Shown here in pieces: positions 63,709 to 64,000 of a stretch of DNA of 64,000 nucleotides. This DNA comes from Phycisphaerales bacterium (GTDB taxonomy: Bacteria > Planctomycetota > Phycisphaerae > Phycisphaerales > UBA1924). Position 1 is the first letter of the stretch, and each line of letters starts with the position of its first letter. Location of the stretch: assembly GCA_029260345.1 (NCBI GenBank), contig JAJDDK010000006.1, positions 682,001 to 746,000 of the forward strand, written 5' to 3'. The notes under the pieces are model-generated. The model did not search any database, was not told where the DNA came from, and saw nothing but the letters and a program-made list of their open reading frames with translations. Both the position numbers and the translations under genes were made by a program.

Positions 63709-64000
63709 ATGCACATCAACGACATCTTCAAAAAGCGACCGACCACGTTCAGCTTCGAGTTCTTCCCTCCGAAGACCGACGCCGGCGCCGAGAAGCTGTT
63801 TGCGACCATCAGCGAATTGCAGCCGCTGCGCCCCTCATTCGTCAGTGTCACGTACGGCGCCGGCGGGACGACGCGCGATGTGACGCGCCGACTGGTGCTG
63901 CGCATCATGCGCGAGACGGAGCTTGAGGTGACACCGCACTTGACGTGCGTCGGGCACACCGAAGCAGAGATTTACGACCTGATTGAGGACTACGCGAAGG
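63709..64000 (+). CDS. metF: Methylenetetrahydrofolate reductase, 5' fragment
   Basis: The window edge cuts the gene after 97 codons. The start ATG at 63709 opens MHINDIFKKRPTTFSFEFFPPK, the conserved FSFEFFPPK motif with the flavin/folate-site glutamate, followed by SVTYGAGGTTRD and TPHLTCVGHT. It makes 5-methyltetrahydrofolate for methionine synthesis, so it is functionally linked to sahH. It lies downstream of the sahH terminator, so it may depend on read-through or its own promoter. Confidence 0.93.
   Translation, partial: MHINDIFKKRPTTFSFEFFPPKTDAGAEKLFATISELQPLRPSFVSVTYGAGGTTRDVTRRLVLRIMRETELEVTPHLTCVGHTEAEIYDLIEDYAK

Noticed and set aside
1-64000. CRISPR arrays, transposases, phage genes, rRNA and tRNA genes
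   Set aside because: None was found on either strand; the only repeats are the short stems at 23.2-25.5 kb.

Overview
This window (about 60% G+C by eye, mostly tightly packed genes, many four-base ATGA overlaps, many GTG starts) looks like a planctomycete chromosome, most likely of the Phycisphaerae type. That is an inference from a CxxCGY...CPECG zinc-ribbon fragment, a PEP-CTERM-like anchor ending in GRRRR, signal-peptide HEAT-repeat proteins, a Planctomycetes-style CNHCPFVKHL redoxin and pilus genes mixed with GspH/GspG-like pseudopilins. I see no phage, transposase, CRISPR array, rRNA or tRNA.

Layout. 1-5,400: a zinc-ribbon fragment, a Fur-family regulator without the structural zinc cysteines, a PilZ protein, and a minus-strand run of HEAT protein, AsmA-like protein and shikimate kinase. 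5,500-11,500: an unknown protein, isoleucyl-tRNA synthetase with a decayed C-terminal zinc finger, and a coupled minus-strand set (TIM-barrel epimerase, cytidylate kinase, PlsC acyltransferase). 11,600-26,000: GcvH, an ABC/FtsX exporter pair, UvrB, a YcgR-like PilZ protein, UvrA (opposite strand), BioB, YjbQ, a PaaI thioesterase, a redoxin, a small EamA protein and a CsaA-like tRNA-binding protein; two intergenic spaces carry copies of a short inverted repeat. 26,000-32,300: DacB, then a four-gene metal ABC importer (binding protein, ATPase, two permeases). Both permeases carry a C-terminal DtxR/MntR-like winged-helix and metal-binding domain, and the promoter of the operon is overlapped by a 24-base dyad. 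This is the most unusual system in the window.

32,300-35,500: a PEP-CTERM-like secreted protein, adenylate kinase and RecJ. 35,500-54,200: a minus-strand array of 17 genes for a type IV pilus or type II secretion-like machine. In transcription order: a signal-peptide HEAT protein with a receiver-like domain, the main GspG-type pilin with its own terminator, two unknown proteins, a GspH-type pseudopilin, PilM, PilN, PilO, a PilP/GspC-like protein, a PilQ secretin, a TPR lipoprotein, a histidine kinase, a response regulator, an HD-GYP phosphodiesterase, a STAS protein, PilB and PilC. From the kinase to PilB every junction overlaps, so signalling and assembly are probably co-expressed; the two PilZ proteins elsewhere could read the same c-di-GMP. 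No PilT or prepilin peptidase is present.

54,500-64,000: a helix-turn-helix/receiver regulator, an M42 aminopeptidase, a YgfZ-like protein, a DUF2007-like membrane protein, AsnB, a small protein resembling LigD phosphoesterase modules, a TPR lipoprotein, and a methyl-cycle block: an ArsR-methyltransferase fusion (SahR-like), adenosylhomocysteinase, a terminator, and the start of methylenetetrahydrofolate reductase cut by the window edge.
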